Below, piece after piece: positions 40,356-48,968 of a DNA stretch of 54,120 bases. The notes beneath the pieces are model-generated. The model did no database searches and had not been told where the DNA came from. It was given only the letters and a program-made list of their open reading frames with translations. Origin of the DNA: Caldilineaceae bacterium (lineage in GTDB: Bacteria; Chloroflexota; Anaerolineae; Caldilineales; Caldilineaceae). Every line of letters starts with the position of its first letter. Within the stretch, counting starts at the first letter, position 1. A program made the translations under genes and the position numbers. The stretch spans positions 1 through 54,120 of the forward strand of contig JAPOVP010000065.1 in the NCBI GenBank assembly GCA_026708085.1, given 5' to 3'.

Positions 40356-41615
40356 TCAACCCCGACCGGAGATTGCGGTTACGATGTTATCTCCCTCGGT
40401 GGGACGTTCGGGCTGTTCAGCCTGCCCGGCTTTGGCTGCCATGAGCGGGTAGGCGTCCATCGGTTTCAGGCCGGCCACCGGAGGCAGGTCGGGCACGCGC
40501 AGCGAGGCCCTTTCTATCGCGGGTTCCAGCTTTTCCAGTTTTCGCTTTTGGCGGTCGTCGTGGCGGTCTTTGAAGGCGGGCATCACCTGATCGGCGAAGA
40601 GTTCGAGCGACTCGCAGATGTGCTCGTGGCGGTTGTTGCCGGCCTGTTGGACGAAGACGACCTGATCGACGCCTGCGTTCTCGAGAGCCTCCAGATTCCG
40701 GGCCACCTGGGAGGGTGTGCCGATTCCGGCGGAGGGCTCGTATTTCTCCGGCATATTGCGTTGAAAGTCCTGCCACAGATCGAATTCGCCGGGTAAGTGA
40801 CTGCCGGTGATATAGAAGTGACTGAGAGCGTAGCCAAAGAACTGGAAGTTGCGGGCGCCGCGTCGTTCGGCCTCGGCGCCGTCTTCGTGGAGCATGAATC
40901 CGGCTACGATGGCGAGACTGGGATTGACGGCGCGGCCGATGGGGTTGCACTCGCGCTCGAAGGTCTCGTAGTACTCATCCACCCAGTGGGCGGCGCTGTC
41001 GGGATCGATGAAGGCGAAGGTCAGCGCGCCCATGCCGTAGCGTGCTGCGATCTTGATCGTGTCGCGGTTGGAACAGGCCAGCCATAGGGGCGGGTGCGGT
41101 TTCTGGAGGGGCTTGGGGACGACGTTGCGGGGCGGCATGGAGAAGCTCGCGCCGTCGAAGCCGGCGTACGGTTCCATGACCATCATTTTGGCCGCCTCGC
41201 GGACCGACTCCTCCCACATCAGATGCTTTTGCTCCGGGTCGATGCCGAAGCCTTCGAGCTCGCTGCGGCTGCTTGAGGAGCCGGTGCCCCATTCGACGCG
41301 GCCGTCGCTGATCAGGTCGAGGGTGGCGATGCGCTCGGCGATGCGGGCGGGGTGGTTGAAATTGCTGGGCATGAGGACGATACCGTGGCCGAGGCGGATC
41401 TGGCGCGTGCGCTGGCTGCATGCCGCCAGGAAGACCTCGGGCGCGGAGGAGTGGGAGTACTCTTCCAGAAAGTGATGCTCGACTTCCCAGGCGTAGTCGA
41501 TGCCGAGTCGATCGGCGAGCTCGACCTGATCCAAAGCCTCCTTGAGAAGACGGTGTTCGCTGTCCTCGGCCCATGGGCGGGGGAGTTGATGTTCGTAGAA
41601 TATGCCGAATTGCAA
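40356..41615 (-). CDS. LLM class (luciferase-like) flavin-dependent oxidoreductase
   Basis: About 419 residues, a TIM-barrel using reduced flavin. The start is TTG 41615 (LQFGIFYEHQLPRPW) with AAGGATC 7 bases upstream. The family patterns are visible: AWEVEHHFLEEYSHSSAPEVFLAACSQRT, RIRLGHGIVLMP, HPARIAERIATLDLISDGRVEWGTGSSSS. Members are monooxygenases or F420-dependent reductases; the cofactor cannot be separated here. The C-terminal 70 residues are basic and not typical of the fold. Confidence 0.92.
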   Translation of the reverse strand: MQFGIFYEHQLPRPWAEDSEHRLLKEALDQVELADRLGIDYAWEVEHHFLEEYSHSSAPEVFLAACSQRTRQIRLGHGIVLMPSNFNHPARIAERIATLDLISDGRVEWGTGSSSSRSELEGFGIDPEQKHLMWEESVREAAKMMVMEPYAGFDGASFSMPPRNVVPKPLQKPHPPLWLACSNRDTIKIAARYGMGALTFAFIDPDSAAHWVDEYYETFERECNPIGRAVNPSLAIVAGFMLHEDGAEAERRGARNFQFFGYALSHFYITGSHLPGEFDLWQDFQRNMPEKYEPSAGIGTPSQVARNLEALENAGVDQVVFVQQAGNNRHEHICESLELFADQVMPAFKDRHDDRQKRKLEKLEPAIERASLRVPDLPPVAGLKPMDAYPLMAAKAGQAEQPERPTEGDNIVTAISGRG

Positions 41616-41679
41616 GAGTTGATCCTTTGAAATTGGCTAAGAGTCGAATTCTTCTGTCGGAACCGACATTTTCAGGTCC

Positions 41680-41685
41680 ATTATA
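41680..41685 (-). promoter_or_regulatory. Putative -10 box for the LLM oxidoreductase gene
   Basis: On the - strand a perfect TATAAT (41685 to 41680) stands 65 bases before the start codon at 41615. The best upstream partner is TTAGTC at 18-base spacing, which is poor. The call relies on the -10 box and its distance. Confidence 0.35.
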
Positions 41686-41756
41686 CGGTTATTCGATGGA
41701 GGAGACTAAGTTTTGCCAGGCGCGTACTGTTGAAGGGCTTTGTGGGTGTAGCCACC

Positions 41757-41782
41757 AGGGCACCCACAAGGGGTGCCCCTAC
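41757..41782 (+). repeat. Family B palindromic repeat, copy 2
   Basis: AGGGCACCC-ACAAG-GGGTGCCCCTAC, identical in its core to the copy at 8422-8445. It is preceded by TTTGTGGGTG, which could pair with the CACCCACAA of the repeat as an alternative fold. Confidence 0.85.
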
Positions 41783-41974
41783 GGGTCGTGGTCGGTTGGG
41801 GCGACGAGCACAGAAGATGAGGGAAGAGAATCAGTCGTTTGCGGGGTGAAATGCGCGACTGGTATCGATTCAGACTGTTCAGTTTATCAATGTTGACGGG
41901 TTTGCGGCCAGGCCTGATCGTTTGCGCGATATTGTTTTCATCTGGCGACCGGCGGCCAAGGGGACGCAACTGTC

Positions 41975-42000
41975 AGGGCACCCACAAGGGGTGCCCCTGC
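41975..42000 (+). repeat. Family B palindromic repeat, copy 3
   Basis: The core GGGCACCC-ACAAG-GGGTGCCC is identical to copies 1 and 2; the end reads CTGC instead of CTAC. It is followed by 57 unrelated bases before copy 4. Confidence 0.85.
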
Positions 42001-42057
42001 GGTAGCTTAGGTGTTGTATTCGTCTGCCAGCCAGCCGCCATGGCAGCGGCAAGCAGA

Positions 42058-42083
42058 AGGGCACCCACAAGGGGTGTCCCTAC
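42058..42083 (+). repeat. Family B palindromic repeat, copy 4
   Basis: One base differs from the other copies: GGGTGTCC in the right arm. In RNA this gives a G-U pair, so the stem is kept. It lies 38 bases beyond the stop codon of the lactonase gene (- strand). Confidence 0.83.
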
Positions 42084-42121
42084 GGTTTGTGGGGCTGACT
42101 GGAATGATGTGCCATTGCAAC

Positions 42122-43180
42122 TCAGGGACCGAAGAGCAGGCAGACGGCCATGGGCGCCCAGACCATGTCGCCGACGGGTGTGAGCTGGCCACTGTCAGCA
42201 TCGCGGCTGAAGACGCAGATGTCGTCTGAGTCCTGGTTGGCGGCGAGAACCCAGGCGCCGGTTGGGTCGATGGTGAAGTTGCGGGGCGTCTGACCGCGGG
42301 TCGAGGCATGGCCGGCGGCGGTGAGGCGGCCGCTGTCCTGGTCAACGGAGAAGATGGCAAGCGTGTTGTGGTGGCGGTTTGAGCCGTAGACGAAGCGGCC
42401 ATCGGCCGAAACGTGAATGTCGGCGGTGCTGAGTCCGGTCTTGTCGTCGACGTCGTCCGGGAGGGTTGAAATCGTCTGGATGGCGTCGAGAGCGCCGGTG
42501 CCGGGATCGAAGGCGCATACGGTTACTGTCAGGTCCAGTTCGTTGATGATGTAAGCGTTGCGTCCGTTGGGGTGAAAGTCAAAGTGGCGGGGGCCGGCTC
42601 CACCTTGCACGGAAATGTGGTCGGGGTCGTTGGCGACGAGTCGTCCGTTGACGAGACGATAGATCATCACCTTGTCCATACCCAGGTCGGCAACGTAGAC
42701 GCGGGTGCCGTCGGGGCTCATGGTGGTGGAGTGGGCGTGTGCCGCTTCCTGACGTTCCTGATTGGGGCCGCTGCCGTGGTGCTGGATATTCTGCACGGGA
42801 TCGCCGATGCTGCCGTCGGCTTTCAGGGGGTAGACGGCGACATTACCGCTGTAGTAGTTGGCCACCACGAGTGTGCGGCCGCCGGGTTCGACGACCAGGT
42901 GGCAGGGCGCGGTGCCATGGGTCGGCTGCCGATTGAGGCGGGTCAGACCACCGGTTGCAGGGTCAATGGCATAGCTGTTTACGTGCCCCGCCTCATTGTC
43001 TTCGCCCACGGCATAGAGTATGTGGCCCTGGGGATGCAGTGTCAGAAAGGACGGATGCTCTTGTTCGGCAGCGAGAGCTTCATGCCGAAGAGCGCCAGTC
43101 TGGGTATCAAAGCGATAGATGTAGATGCCTTCACTGTCTCTGTGCGTGTAGGAACCTACATAAAGGATACGTTCCGTCAT
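42122..43180 (-). CDS. Lactonase family beta-propeller protein (6-phosphogluconolactonase YbhE type)
   Basis: About 352 residues made of seven propeller blades with repeated motifs such as YVGSYTH, HPSFLTLHPQGHILYAVGED, AHAHSTTMSPDGTRVYVADLG and GPRHFDFHPNGRNAYIINE. The set of conserved histidines fits the lactonase family that includes 6-phosphogluconolactonase and muconate-lactone hydrolases. AGGAG precedes the ATG. Which lactone is cut is unknown; the sugar-acid enzymes in this part of the window make a sugar lactone plausible. Confidence 0.9.
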   Translation of the reverse strand: MTERILYVGSYTHRDSEGIYIYRFDTQTGALRHEALAAEQEHPSFLTLHPQGHILYAVGEDNEAGHVNSYAIDPATGGLTRLNRQPTHGTAPCHLVVEPGGRTLVVANYYSGNVAVYPLKADGSIGDPVQNIQHHGSGPNQERQEAAHAHSTTMSPDGTRVYVADLGMDKVMIYRLVNGRLVANDPDHISVQGGAGPRHFDFHPNGRNAYIINELDLTVTVCAFDPGTGALDAIQTISTLPDDVDDKTGLSTADIHVSADGRFVYGSNRHHNTLAIFSVDQDSGRLTAAGHASTRGQTPRNFTIDPTGAWVLAANQDSDDICVFSRDADSGQLTPVGDMVWAPMAVCLLFGP

Positions 43181-43309
43181 TGTGTGTCTCCTGGTGGGTT
43201 CGAGTCCATTACGTAAAGGGTAGACCTAACCTGCAGCCCGTCCTTGCACGAGGAGTATATGGCGCAGGCAAATCGCGGAGGATGGCCTGCGCCGGCTTGA
43301 CTGCCGCCA

Positions 43310-44347
43310 TCAGACCGATGCAGGCGTAGGCGCGGGAAGGTCGGGCACGTGCTGGTAGGCCGGGTCGGATTTCTGTCTGCGCATGATGGCGATGATCTCG
43401 ATCCAGGCCGGCAGCAGCCCGCGTTTGCATTCCGGCATTTCCGACTTTATGGCCCGGTGGAGCTTGGGCAGATTGTAGCAGGGCACACCGGCGTACATGT
43501 GATGTTCAGTGTGATAGTTCATGTGCCAGTAGAGAAAGCTGGTGAAGGGATTGAGGTATACAGTGCGGCAGCAGAGGCGGAAGTCGGGCACGTTATCCTG
43601 GAGCCCGGCGTGCTGGAGGTTGTTGCAGAGGTAGCGCAGCCAGCCTCCGTAGAATGGAGCGAAGGTCGTCAGGACTGGTAGGAGCCACCAGCCTGTTGCG
43701 AAGGCCAGTGCCAGGATCAGTCCATGTCCTAACAGTAGGATGCGCGACCAGGCAAAGAGCCGGCGCCGCTCTTCTACTGCTTCAGGCGGAAAGATCGAGT
43801 GCTCCCATTCTCCTTCCAAGCGGCCGAGGCTGAGACGAACGGTTGACTTAACCGTGTCATAGAGATTCCAGGGACTGACCACCGCGTTCTTGAGAAATCC
43901 GACCAGAGTCAGCTCCATGGGCAGTTCCACCTCAAGGTCGTCGGGTGGATGCAGTGTGTATTTGTGGTGCTCGACATGGCTGGTGGAGAACATCAGATGG
44001 TTGCGCCAGACGAGGAAGCTAAGAACGTACAAACAAATGATGTTCAGTGATTTCGTCTTGAAAACGGTATAGTGACAAAGTTCATGTGTGCCGTTGTAGA
44101 GAAAGACGTAGAAGGTCCCATGGAGTAAGAGGATAAGAAGCAGCAAGGGCAGGGGCAGATTGCTGACTGCATACAAGGCGGTGAGGCCCGTAACAACTAT
44201 CAGGCCCAAGTGCCCGGCGACCTGAAGCGCTCCTTGCCAGTCGTCACGTTGATTGAGCGCGTTGAGTTCAGCGCGCGCGACGGGGACTCGATACCAGTTG
44301 ATCCTGACGGGTTTCCGATCCTTCGGTTTCGTCTCGGCGGCGGGCAT
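43310..44347 (-). CDS. Membrane fatty acid desaturase family protein
   Basis: About 345 residues. The three histidine boxes for the di-iron centre are HELCH (88-92), HVEHH (124-128) and, near the C-terminus, HTEHH. Hydrophobic segments flank the boxes in the usual pattern of four membrane helices. A perfect AAGGAGGT precedes the ATG. The family inserts double bonds or hydroxyl groups into acyl chains, sphingolipids or carotenoids; box spacing is consistent with an acyl-lipid desaturase or hydroxylase. The cupin gene lies 32 bases upstream, on the same strand. Confidence 0.92.
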   Translation of the reverse strand: MPAAETKPKDRKPVRINWYRVPVARAELNALNQRDDWQGALQVAGHLGLIVVTGLTALYAVSNLPLPLLLLILLLHGTFYVFLYNGTHELCHYTVFKTKSLNIICLYVLSFLVWRNHLMFSTSHVEHHKYTLHPPDDLEVELPMELTLVGFLKNAVVSPWNLYDTVKSTVRLSLGRLEGEWEHSIFPPEAVEERRRLFAWSRILLLGHGLILALAFATGWWLLPVLTTFAPFYGGWLRYLCNNLQHAGLQDNVPDFRLCCRTVYLNPFTSFLYWHMNYHTEHHMYAGVPCYNLPKLHRAIKSEMPECKRGLLPAWIEIIAIMRRQKSDPAYQHVPDLPAPTPASV

Positions 44348-44379
44348 TTTGTACCTCCTTCAACGGCTGGGGACAGCGT

Positions 44380-44745
44380 TCATTCATCAGCTACAATCGT
44401 CTGCCGGTCCGGAGTGGAAAACAAGATCGTCATGATGGCAACGTCGTCGCCGTCATTGCTGGCGTTATGGACGACGTTGGCCGGGATGACGATGGTGTCA
44501 CCGGGTCCCATTGGGAAGAGCTCGTCCTCCAGGGAGTGAATGATGTGTCCGCTTAGGACATGCAGGATTTCTTCACAGTTGGGGTGGGAATGGCGGAAGT
44601 TCTCGTGTCCGGGTTTGAGGACGGCACGCCCAAATGTCATGGTGGCGCTGTTGCCCATTTTGCCATTGGCATACCAGACCAACTCACCCCAGTCAAACTC
44701 CTGGACAGTGGCGTCGGCGGCGTGAAGGACTGTTTCCTGGGTCAT
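44380..44745 (-). CDS. Cupin domain protein
   Basis: About 121 residues, one beta-barrel. Motif 1 is HSHPNCEEILHVLSG with the metal ligands H, H and E, and motif 2 is GDTIVIPANVVHNASN with the second His. ATG 44745 starts a protein of standard cupin size; the frame stays open to 44973 but the extra 76 residues overlap intergenic sequence and have no match. Such single cupins are dioxygenases, isomerases or sensors. It is likely co-transcribed with the desaturase. Confidence 0.85.
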   Translation of the reverse strand: MTQETVLHAADATVQEFDWGELVWYANGKMGNSATMTFGRAVLKPGHENFRHSHPNCEEILHVLSGHIIHSLEDELFPMGPGDTIVIPANVVHNASNDGDDVAIMTILFSTPDRQTIVADE

Positions 44746-45116
44746 TGTGTTATCTCGCTTTGCTAAATGTCGAATCGGCCAAGCGGCGGCTATGGACGGG
44801 AGTCGAGTCAGGCTATTCCCGGTGCTTTGCGCCATCTTACCATAGACGGCGGCTGGTGTCATGGCTACGGCAGTGAGGGGTGCATCCCAGAATTGGGGCG
44901 GGTGCGAGGGCAGGCACAAGCCGGGAACTAGGGGGATCTGATGGGACTGGCGGGACGTGGTCTGGCCAGACACCTTCGATTAGGCACCTGCTACGAATAT
45001 CGACACCAGGTCGGCGAGGCATGTTGTAGGAGAGGGGGCGTTGCGGGGGCGGAGCCCCCGCACAAGGGAGGGCCGAATAGGCCCGACCGCCCAAATGATC
45101 ACAGGCAGTAATGGGA
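44746..45116. other. Intergenic region with family A repeat
   Basis: About 370 bases between the cupin start and the end of the phosphatase gene, both on the - strand. It contains the family A repeat at 45009-45093 and no gene I can support. No promoter is clear enough to name. Confidence 0.5.
45009..45093 (+). repeat. Family A palindromic repeat, copy 3
   Basis: A full copy starting GGTCGG and containing GGCATGTTGTAGGAG, the GCGGGGGC-GGA-GCCCCCGC hairpin, CACAAGGGAGG and the GGGCC-GAATA-GGCCC hairpin, ending ACCGCCCA. Over the shared part it is identical to copy 1 at the window start. It lies 24 bases beyond the end of the phosphatase gene. Confidence 0.87.
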
Positions 45117-45902
45117 TCAGGGGTTGAGTAGCTGGATCAGTTCGTCGTGGATTGTGCCGCCGGTGGCGATGACGCCGCTGCCGTAGAGGGGGTCGCCGCC
45201 CTGCCAGTCGGTAATGCGGCCGCCGGCGCCCTCAATGATGGGGACGAGGGCGGCGCGGTCCCAGAAGTTCATTACGGGGTCGGTCATGACGTCGGCGCCG
45301 CCTACGGCGACGAGGTAGTAGCCGTGACAGTCGCCCCAGGTGCGGTATTGGGCGGCGCGCTGGGCGACCTGCTCGAAGGCGGGGCCGTTGTGGAAGTTGG
45401 CGACGTTGTAGTGGTCGGTGGTCAGGAAGACGGCGTCGTCGATACTGGGGCAGTCGCGTACGCGTACGGGGTCGCGGTTGAGCCAGGCTGTTTCGCCGTC
45501 GCCGATGAGCAGGTCCTGCAGGATGGGCTGGTGGATGGCGCCGAGGAGGGCCTTCTGCTCGTGGACGAGGGCGATGAGGGTGCCGAACAGGTAGCCGTGG
45601 CTGATGAAGTTCTTGGTGCCGTCGATGGGGTCGAGCACCCACTGGAAAGGGGCGTCGGGCTGATGGTGACCGTACTCCTCGCCGAGGATTCCGTGTGAAG
45701 GGAAGTGCTGGCCGATGAGCTCGCGCATTCTCTCCTCGGCCTGACGGTCGGCGATGGTCACGGGCGTCTCGTCGGACTTGCTGTCTACGGTGTAGCCACT
45801 GCGGAAGTAACGGCGGATGATGGCCCCGCTCTCGTCTGCCAAAAGCCGAATGAATTCGATGAGGGCGCTGTGTTCTGAAGGCGACAGGATGGATTTGGGC
45901 AT
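45117..45902 (-). CDS. Inositol monophosphatase family protein (possibly histidinol-phosphatase HisN)
   Basis: About 261 residues. The magnesium sites are E75-E76 (GEEYG), D91-P-I-D94-GT (DPIDGTKNF) and a C-terminal WDRAALVPIIEGAGG. The family removes phosphate from inositol phosphate, histidinol phosphate, PAP or fructose-1,6-bisphosphate. The GEE/DPIDGTKNF form is common in HisN-type members but no histidine gene is near, so the specific role is undecided. AGGTGATC precedes the ATG. Confidence 0.9.
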   Translation of the reverse strand: MPKSILSPSEHSALIEFIRLLADESGAIIRRYFRSGYTVDSKSDETPVTIADRQAEERMRELIGQHFPSHGILGEEYGHHQPDAPFQWVLDPIDGTKNFISHGYLFGTLIALVHEQKALLGAIHQPILQDLLIGDGETAWLNRDPVRVRDCPSIDDAVFLTTDHYNVANFHNGPAFEQVAQRAAQYRTWGDCHGYYLVAVGGADVMTDPVMNFWDRAALVPIIEGAGGRITDWQGGDPLYGSGVIATGGTIHDELIQLLNP

Positions 45903-46064
45903 GGAAGATCACCTGCTGTTACAGTATAGTATCGTTGGGTAAGGTTGGGATTGACTGCATGGACTATTGGCGGAAAGAATTACAGGGTATGATAGCTTCT
46001 TTCGGGCGGATGGCGAAAAGTTGAAGGGCAGGCCATGCGGCCACTTCAAGTGCGGAGGAAAGGG

Positions 46065-46841
46065 ATGTCGATTCTCGATAAGTTCAGATTAGACGACCGT
46101 GTCGCCCTGGTAACGGGCGGAAACCGGGGACTGGGCAGGGAGATGGCCCTGGCGCTGGCGGAGGCGGGGGCGGCGGTGGCGCTCACGAGCAGGGATCAGG
46201 AGCGGGCGGACGAGGCGGCGGGAGAGATTGCGGGGTCGTCCACGGTCAGTGCGGCGGTGCGAGGATACGCGTGTGAAGTCAGCGACTATGGCCAGACTGC
46301 GCGGGTGGTCGAGCAGGTTTTATCGGATTTTGGGGGTCTGCACATACTGGTGAATAACGCGGGCATTAACATTCGCGGTCCTATCGATGAGTTAGAGCCG
46401 GAAGAGTTCCAGCAGGTCATCGATACCAACCTGACAGGTGTATGGAACATGTGCCGGGCTGCGGCCGGTCATTTGAAGGCGCAGAGGTACGGGCGGGTGA
46501 TCAACGTTGGGTCGACGCTTTCGATCATCGCATTGCCGGAGCGCACTCCTTACGCATCCAGTAAAGGGGCGGTGTGGCAGCTGACGAAGGTGCTGGCGCT
46601 GGAGTGGGCTCAGTACGGCATTACGGTCAACGCGATGCTGCCGGGCCCGTTTTCAACGGAAATGAACGTAGCTCTGGAGCAGGACCCTGAGCAGTACCGG
46701 CAGTTTATCGCGCGGATCCCGCTAGGTCGCTGGGGTGACCTGGATGAAATCGGCGGACTGGCGGTTTTTCTGGCGAGCGACGCGTCCAGCTTTGTGACGG
46801 GTGCAGGGATGACGGTGGACGGGGGTTGGACGGCGCACTAG
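46065..46841 (+). CDS. SDR family NAD(P)-dependent oxidoreductase
   Basis: About 259 residues, classical short-chain dehydrogenase. The cofactor motif is TGGNRGLG (17-24), NNAG is at 97-100, and the catalytic residues are S150, Y163 and K167 (YASSK). ATG 46065 follows GGAGGAAAGGG; ten upstream codons are open but unneeded. It is likely a gluconate 5-dehydrogenase or ketoreductase-like enzyme; the type is not certain. The enolase-superfamily gene downstream is on the same strand and may belong to the same pathway. Confidence 0.92.
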   Translation: MSILDKFRLDDRVALVTGGNRGLGREMALALAEAGAAVALTSRDQERADEAAGEIAGSSTVSAAVRGYACEVSDYGQTARVVEQVLSDFGGLHILVNNAGINIRGPIDELEPEEFQQVIDTNLTGVWNMCRAAAGHLKAQRYGRVINVGSTLSIIALPERTPYASSKGAVWQLTKVLALEWAQYGITVNAMLPGPFSTEMNVALEQDPEQYRQFIARIPLGRWGDLDEIGGLAVFLASDASSFVTGAGMTVDGGWTAH

Positions 46842-46959
46842 CTCCGGGCCGGCGCAGCGGGGAGCCGGGAAGAGGCGTGCGTTTGGCTGGGAATCGAAAC
46901 AGGGTAGCGCCTCTTGCGTCTTTCAAATTTGGACAACAGACTAGGAGGAAGTGTAAGCC

Positions 46960-48102
46960 GTGAGAATCGTTTCTATCTCCACATTGATCGTACATGTCAA
47001 TCACAGAGGCGACTGGCTGCACGTGGTCGTAGAGACCGACGCGGGGATCACCGGTGTGGGCGAGGCGAGTCACAGCGGCAACGACGTGCTGTGTGCGGCG
47101 GCGGTCGCGCAGTTTGACGGGATCCTGGAGGGTGACGACCCCAGGGAGATTGCGCGCATACGTCAGGCGTTGCGTCGCAAGGATGCCGGGCGCGCCTACA
47201 ATACGGCGCTCAGCGGACTGGAGCAGGCGCTGTGGGACGTGCTGGCGCAGTCGCTGGGGGTACCGTTGCATGTCCTTTTGGGCGGGGCGGTCCGCGACCG
47301 TCTGCGGCTTTACGCCAACATCAACCGGCACGTGACGGACCGCTCACCTGAAGGGTTTGCGCGGGCGGCGCGGCAGGCGGCGGAGGAAGGCTTTACAGCG
47401 GTCAAGATGGCCCCATTCGACGAGATGCGCCACCCCTATCGCTATCGGACGGGCCCTAAGGCGGACTGGCGTCCGGGGGTTGAGCGTGTGCGAGCGGTTC
47501 GCGAGGCGATCGGTGACGGGGTGGAGCTGGCGGTCGACTGTCATGGCCGGATGGAGGTCTCGGAGGCGGTTGTGGTGGGTCAGGAGCTGGCGGAGTTCAA
47601 TCTTTTCTGGTATGAGGAGCCGGTGACGCATACGCATCCGGAAGGACTGGCGGCGGTGGCAAGAAGCGTCCCGCAGCCGATCGCTTCGGCGGAGAGCGTT
47701 TTCGGTATTGAGGCATTTCGTCCGTTTACGGCAGGGCGGTGTGTGGACGTCATCATGCCGGACGTTAAACATTGCGGCGGCGTTCTGGAGCTGAACGAGA
47801 TTGCGGCTTCGGCGCGTATGCGGCAGGTCCTGGTGGCCCCACATAACCCAGCGGGGCCGCTCTCGACGGCAGTAACGGCGCAGGCAGCGTCGACCTGGTC
47901 CAACTTCTATATTTTGGAGTATGCCTGGGGCGAAGTCGACTGGCGTTCTGAGCTGCTCTCGCCTGCGGAGCGGATCGAGGAGGGTCATCTGATCCTGTCG
48001 CAGGAGCCGGGGTCGGGTCACCGGCTAAACGCGCAGACGGTGGAGACGCACCGCGTGACGGGCGCAAGCATGGCGGACTCGTCGAAGGTTCAGTTTGGTT
48101 AA
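46960..48102 (+). CDS. Mandelate racemase/muconate lactonizing enzyme family protein (second)
   Basis: About 380 residues, start GTG 46960 with AGGAGG upstream. Enolase-superfamily metal ligands lie in AVDCHGRM (Asp), WYEEPVTH (Glu) and IASAESVFG (Glu); FTAVKMAPF carries the usual lysine and APHNPAGPLSTA a catalytic His region. It differs clearly from the protein at 35078. The motif set matches dehydratases or epimerases acting on acid sugars. The distance to the SDR gene is about 120 bases on the same strand. Confidence 0.9.
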   Translation: MRIVSISTLIVHVNHRGDWLHVVVETDAGITGVGEASHSGNDVLCAAAVAQFDGILEGDDPREIARIRQALRRKDAGRAYNTALSGLEQALWDVLAQSLGVPLHVLLGGAVRDRLRLYANINRHVTDRSPEGFARAARQAAEEGFTAVKMAPFDEMRHPYRYRTGPKADWRPGVERVRAVREAIGDGVELAVDCHGRMEVSEAVVVGQELAEFNLFWYEEPVTHTHPEGLAAVARSVPQPIASAESVFGIEAFRPFTAGRCVDVIMPDVKHCGGVLELNEIAASARMRQVLVAPHNPAGPLSTAVTAQAASTWSNFYILEYAWGEVDWRSELLSPAERIEEGHLILSQEPGSGHRLNAQTVETHRVTGASMADSSKVQFG

Positions 48103-48179
48103 CCTGCGACTTTGTGCAGATGGTGAATGGTTCAAGTCGTTAGCCGCTTGATAAACTCGGTTCAGGGCGACTTAGCCAC

Positions 48180-48968
48180 TTACTCGACGGCCAGCCAGTC
48201 GATTTCCAGCCACTGGGCCTCTTCCTTTGGCACCAGACCCCAACGGATGCGACTCCAGGGGGCAAACTGCAGGAACTGGTTATCGATCCAGATGACCAGC
48301 CCCAGCGGACCGGCCGGTGCGTGGTCTGATTCCAATAGCAGTCTTCCATCCAGATAGAAACTGACGCCGGCGCGCTGCCAGTCGATGGTGTAGAGGTGCC
48401 ATTCTGTCATGGGGGCGGGAATGAGCTTCTCGGCGATCCCGGCTGCCTTTTGGACGGAAGGCCACAGGCTGCGATAGAGGCGGGGGGCGCGAAGGAGGGG
48501 CGAGGTGACGGCGAAGAGCGGCGCGCTGGCCAGGAAGCGGCTGGAACGGGCGTCGATTGTCGAGGCCTTCCATCCCCAACCCGGTTGGTTCATTGCCAGA
48601 GGCATGTCGGAATCCGGGCCGGCGTAGAAGAACCAGAGGGCTTGAGGCAGTGCGAGACTGCGCGGGCGGGCCAGGCGAAGCGGGTGGTTCCAGAATCCGA
48701 AACCGGCGGTTCCGGTGAGGTGACCGCTGTTGTGGGAAAAGCGGGCCCGGATAGACAGGCGCAAGGGTGGGCGCCAGGGAAAGTCTTGCCGGGAGAGCGC
48801 CAGGTAGTCGTCGATCTGAGCGTTTGTGTAGTCCTGACTCGATGCCCGATGGTTGCCAAGGAGAATGCCGGAGGCCCGAGTTTGCAGAAAGGCGGAACCG
48901 CTCGTTGTCCGGATCCAGTATGGGGACAGCCCGTCAGGAAAGCGGGCGTGGACGCCGGTCCGGGTCAT
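48180..48968 (-). CDS. Hypothetical protein with a concanavalin A-like (GH16/LamG-type) fold
   Basis: About 262 residues. The C-terminal pattern EWHLYTIDWQRAGVSFYLDGRLLLES, followed by PLGLVIWIDNQF, is typical of the jelly-roll of GH16 glucanases and LamG-type domains. The GH16 active-site E-x-D-x-x-E motif is not present, so it is probably binding-only or a divergent enzyme. No signal peptide is visible. Its start overlaps the end of the methyltransferase gene by 4 bases (ATGA), so it is translated after it. It is the last gene of the - strand cluster. Confidence 0.65.
   Translation of the reverse strand: MTRTGVHARFPDGLSPYWIRTTSGSAFLQTRASGILLGNHRASSQDYTNAQIDDYLALSRQDFPWRPPLRLSIRARFSHNSGHLTGTAGFGFWNHPLRLARPRSLALPQALWFFYAGPDSDMPLAMNQPGWGWKASTIDARSSRFLASAPLFAVTSPLLRAPRLYRSLWPSVQKAAGIAEKLIPAPMTEWHLYTIDWQRAGVSFYLDGRLLLESDHAPAGPLGLVIWIDNQFLQFAPWSRIRWGLVPKEEAQWLEIDWLAVE

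Larger units (their letters stand above)
41616..42121. other. Intergenic region with three family B repeats and a likely promoter
   Basis: About 500 bases. It holds three of the four family B elements (41757-41782, 41975-42000, 42058-42083), all in the same orientation, and a TATAAT box for the LLM gene. No coding sequence is seen. The elements lie between the 3' end of the lactonase gene and the 5' end of the LLM gene, so on the - strand they could act as ends or stabilisers of the lactonase message. Confidence 0.6.

Noticed and set aside
41757..42083. Possible CRISPR array from three similar 26-base repeats
   Set aside because: Spacings of 218 and 83 bases are irregular, the repeats are strong palindromes that occur elsewhere (8422), and there are no cas genes.
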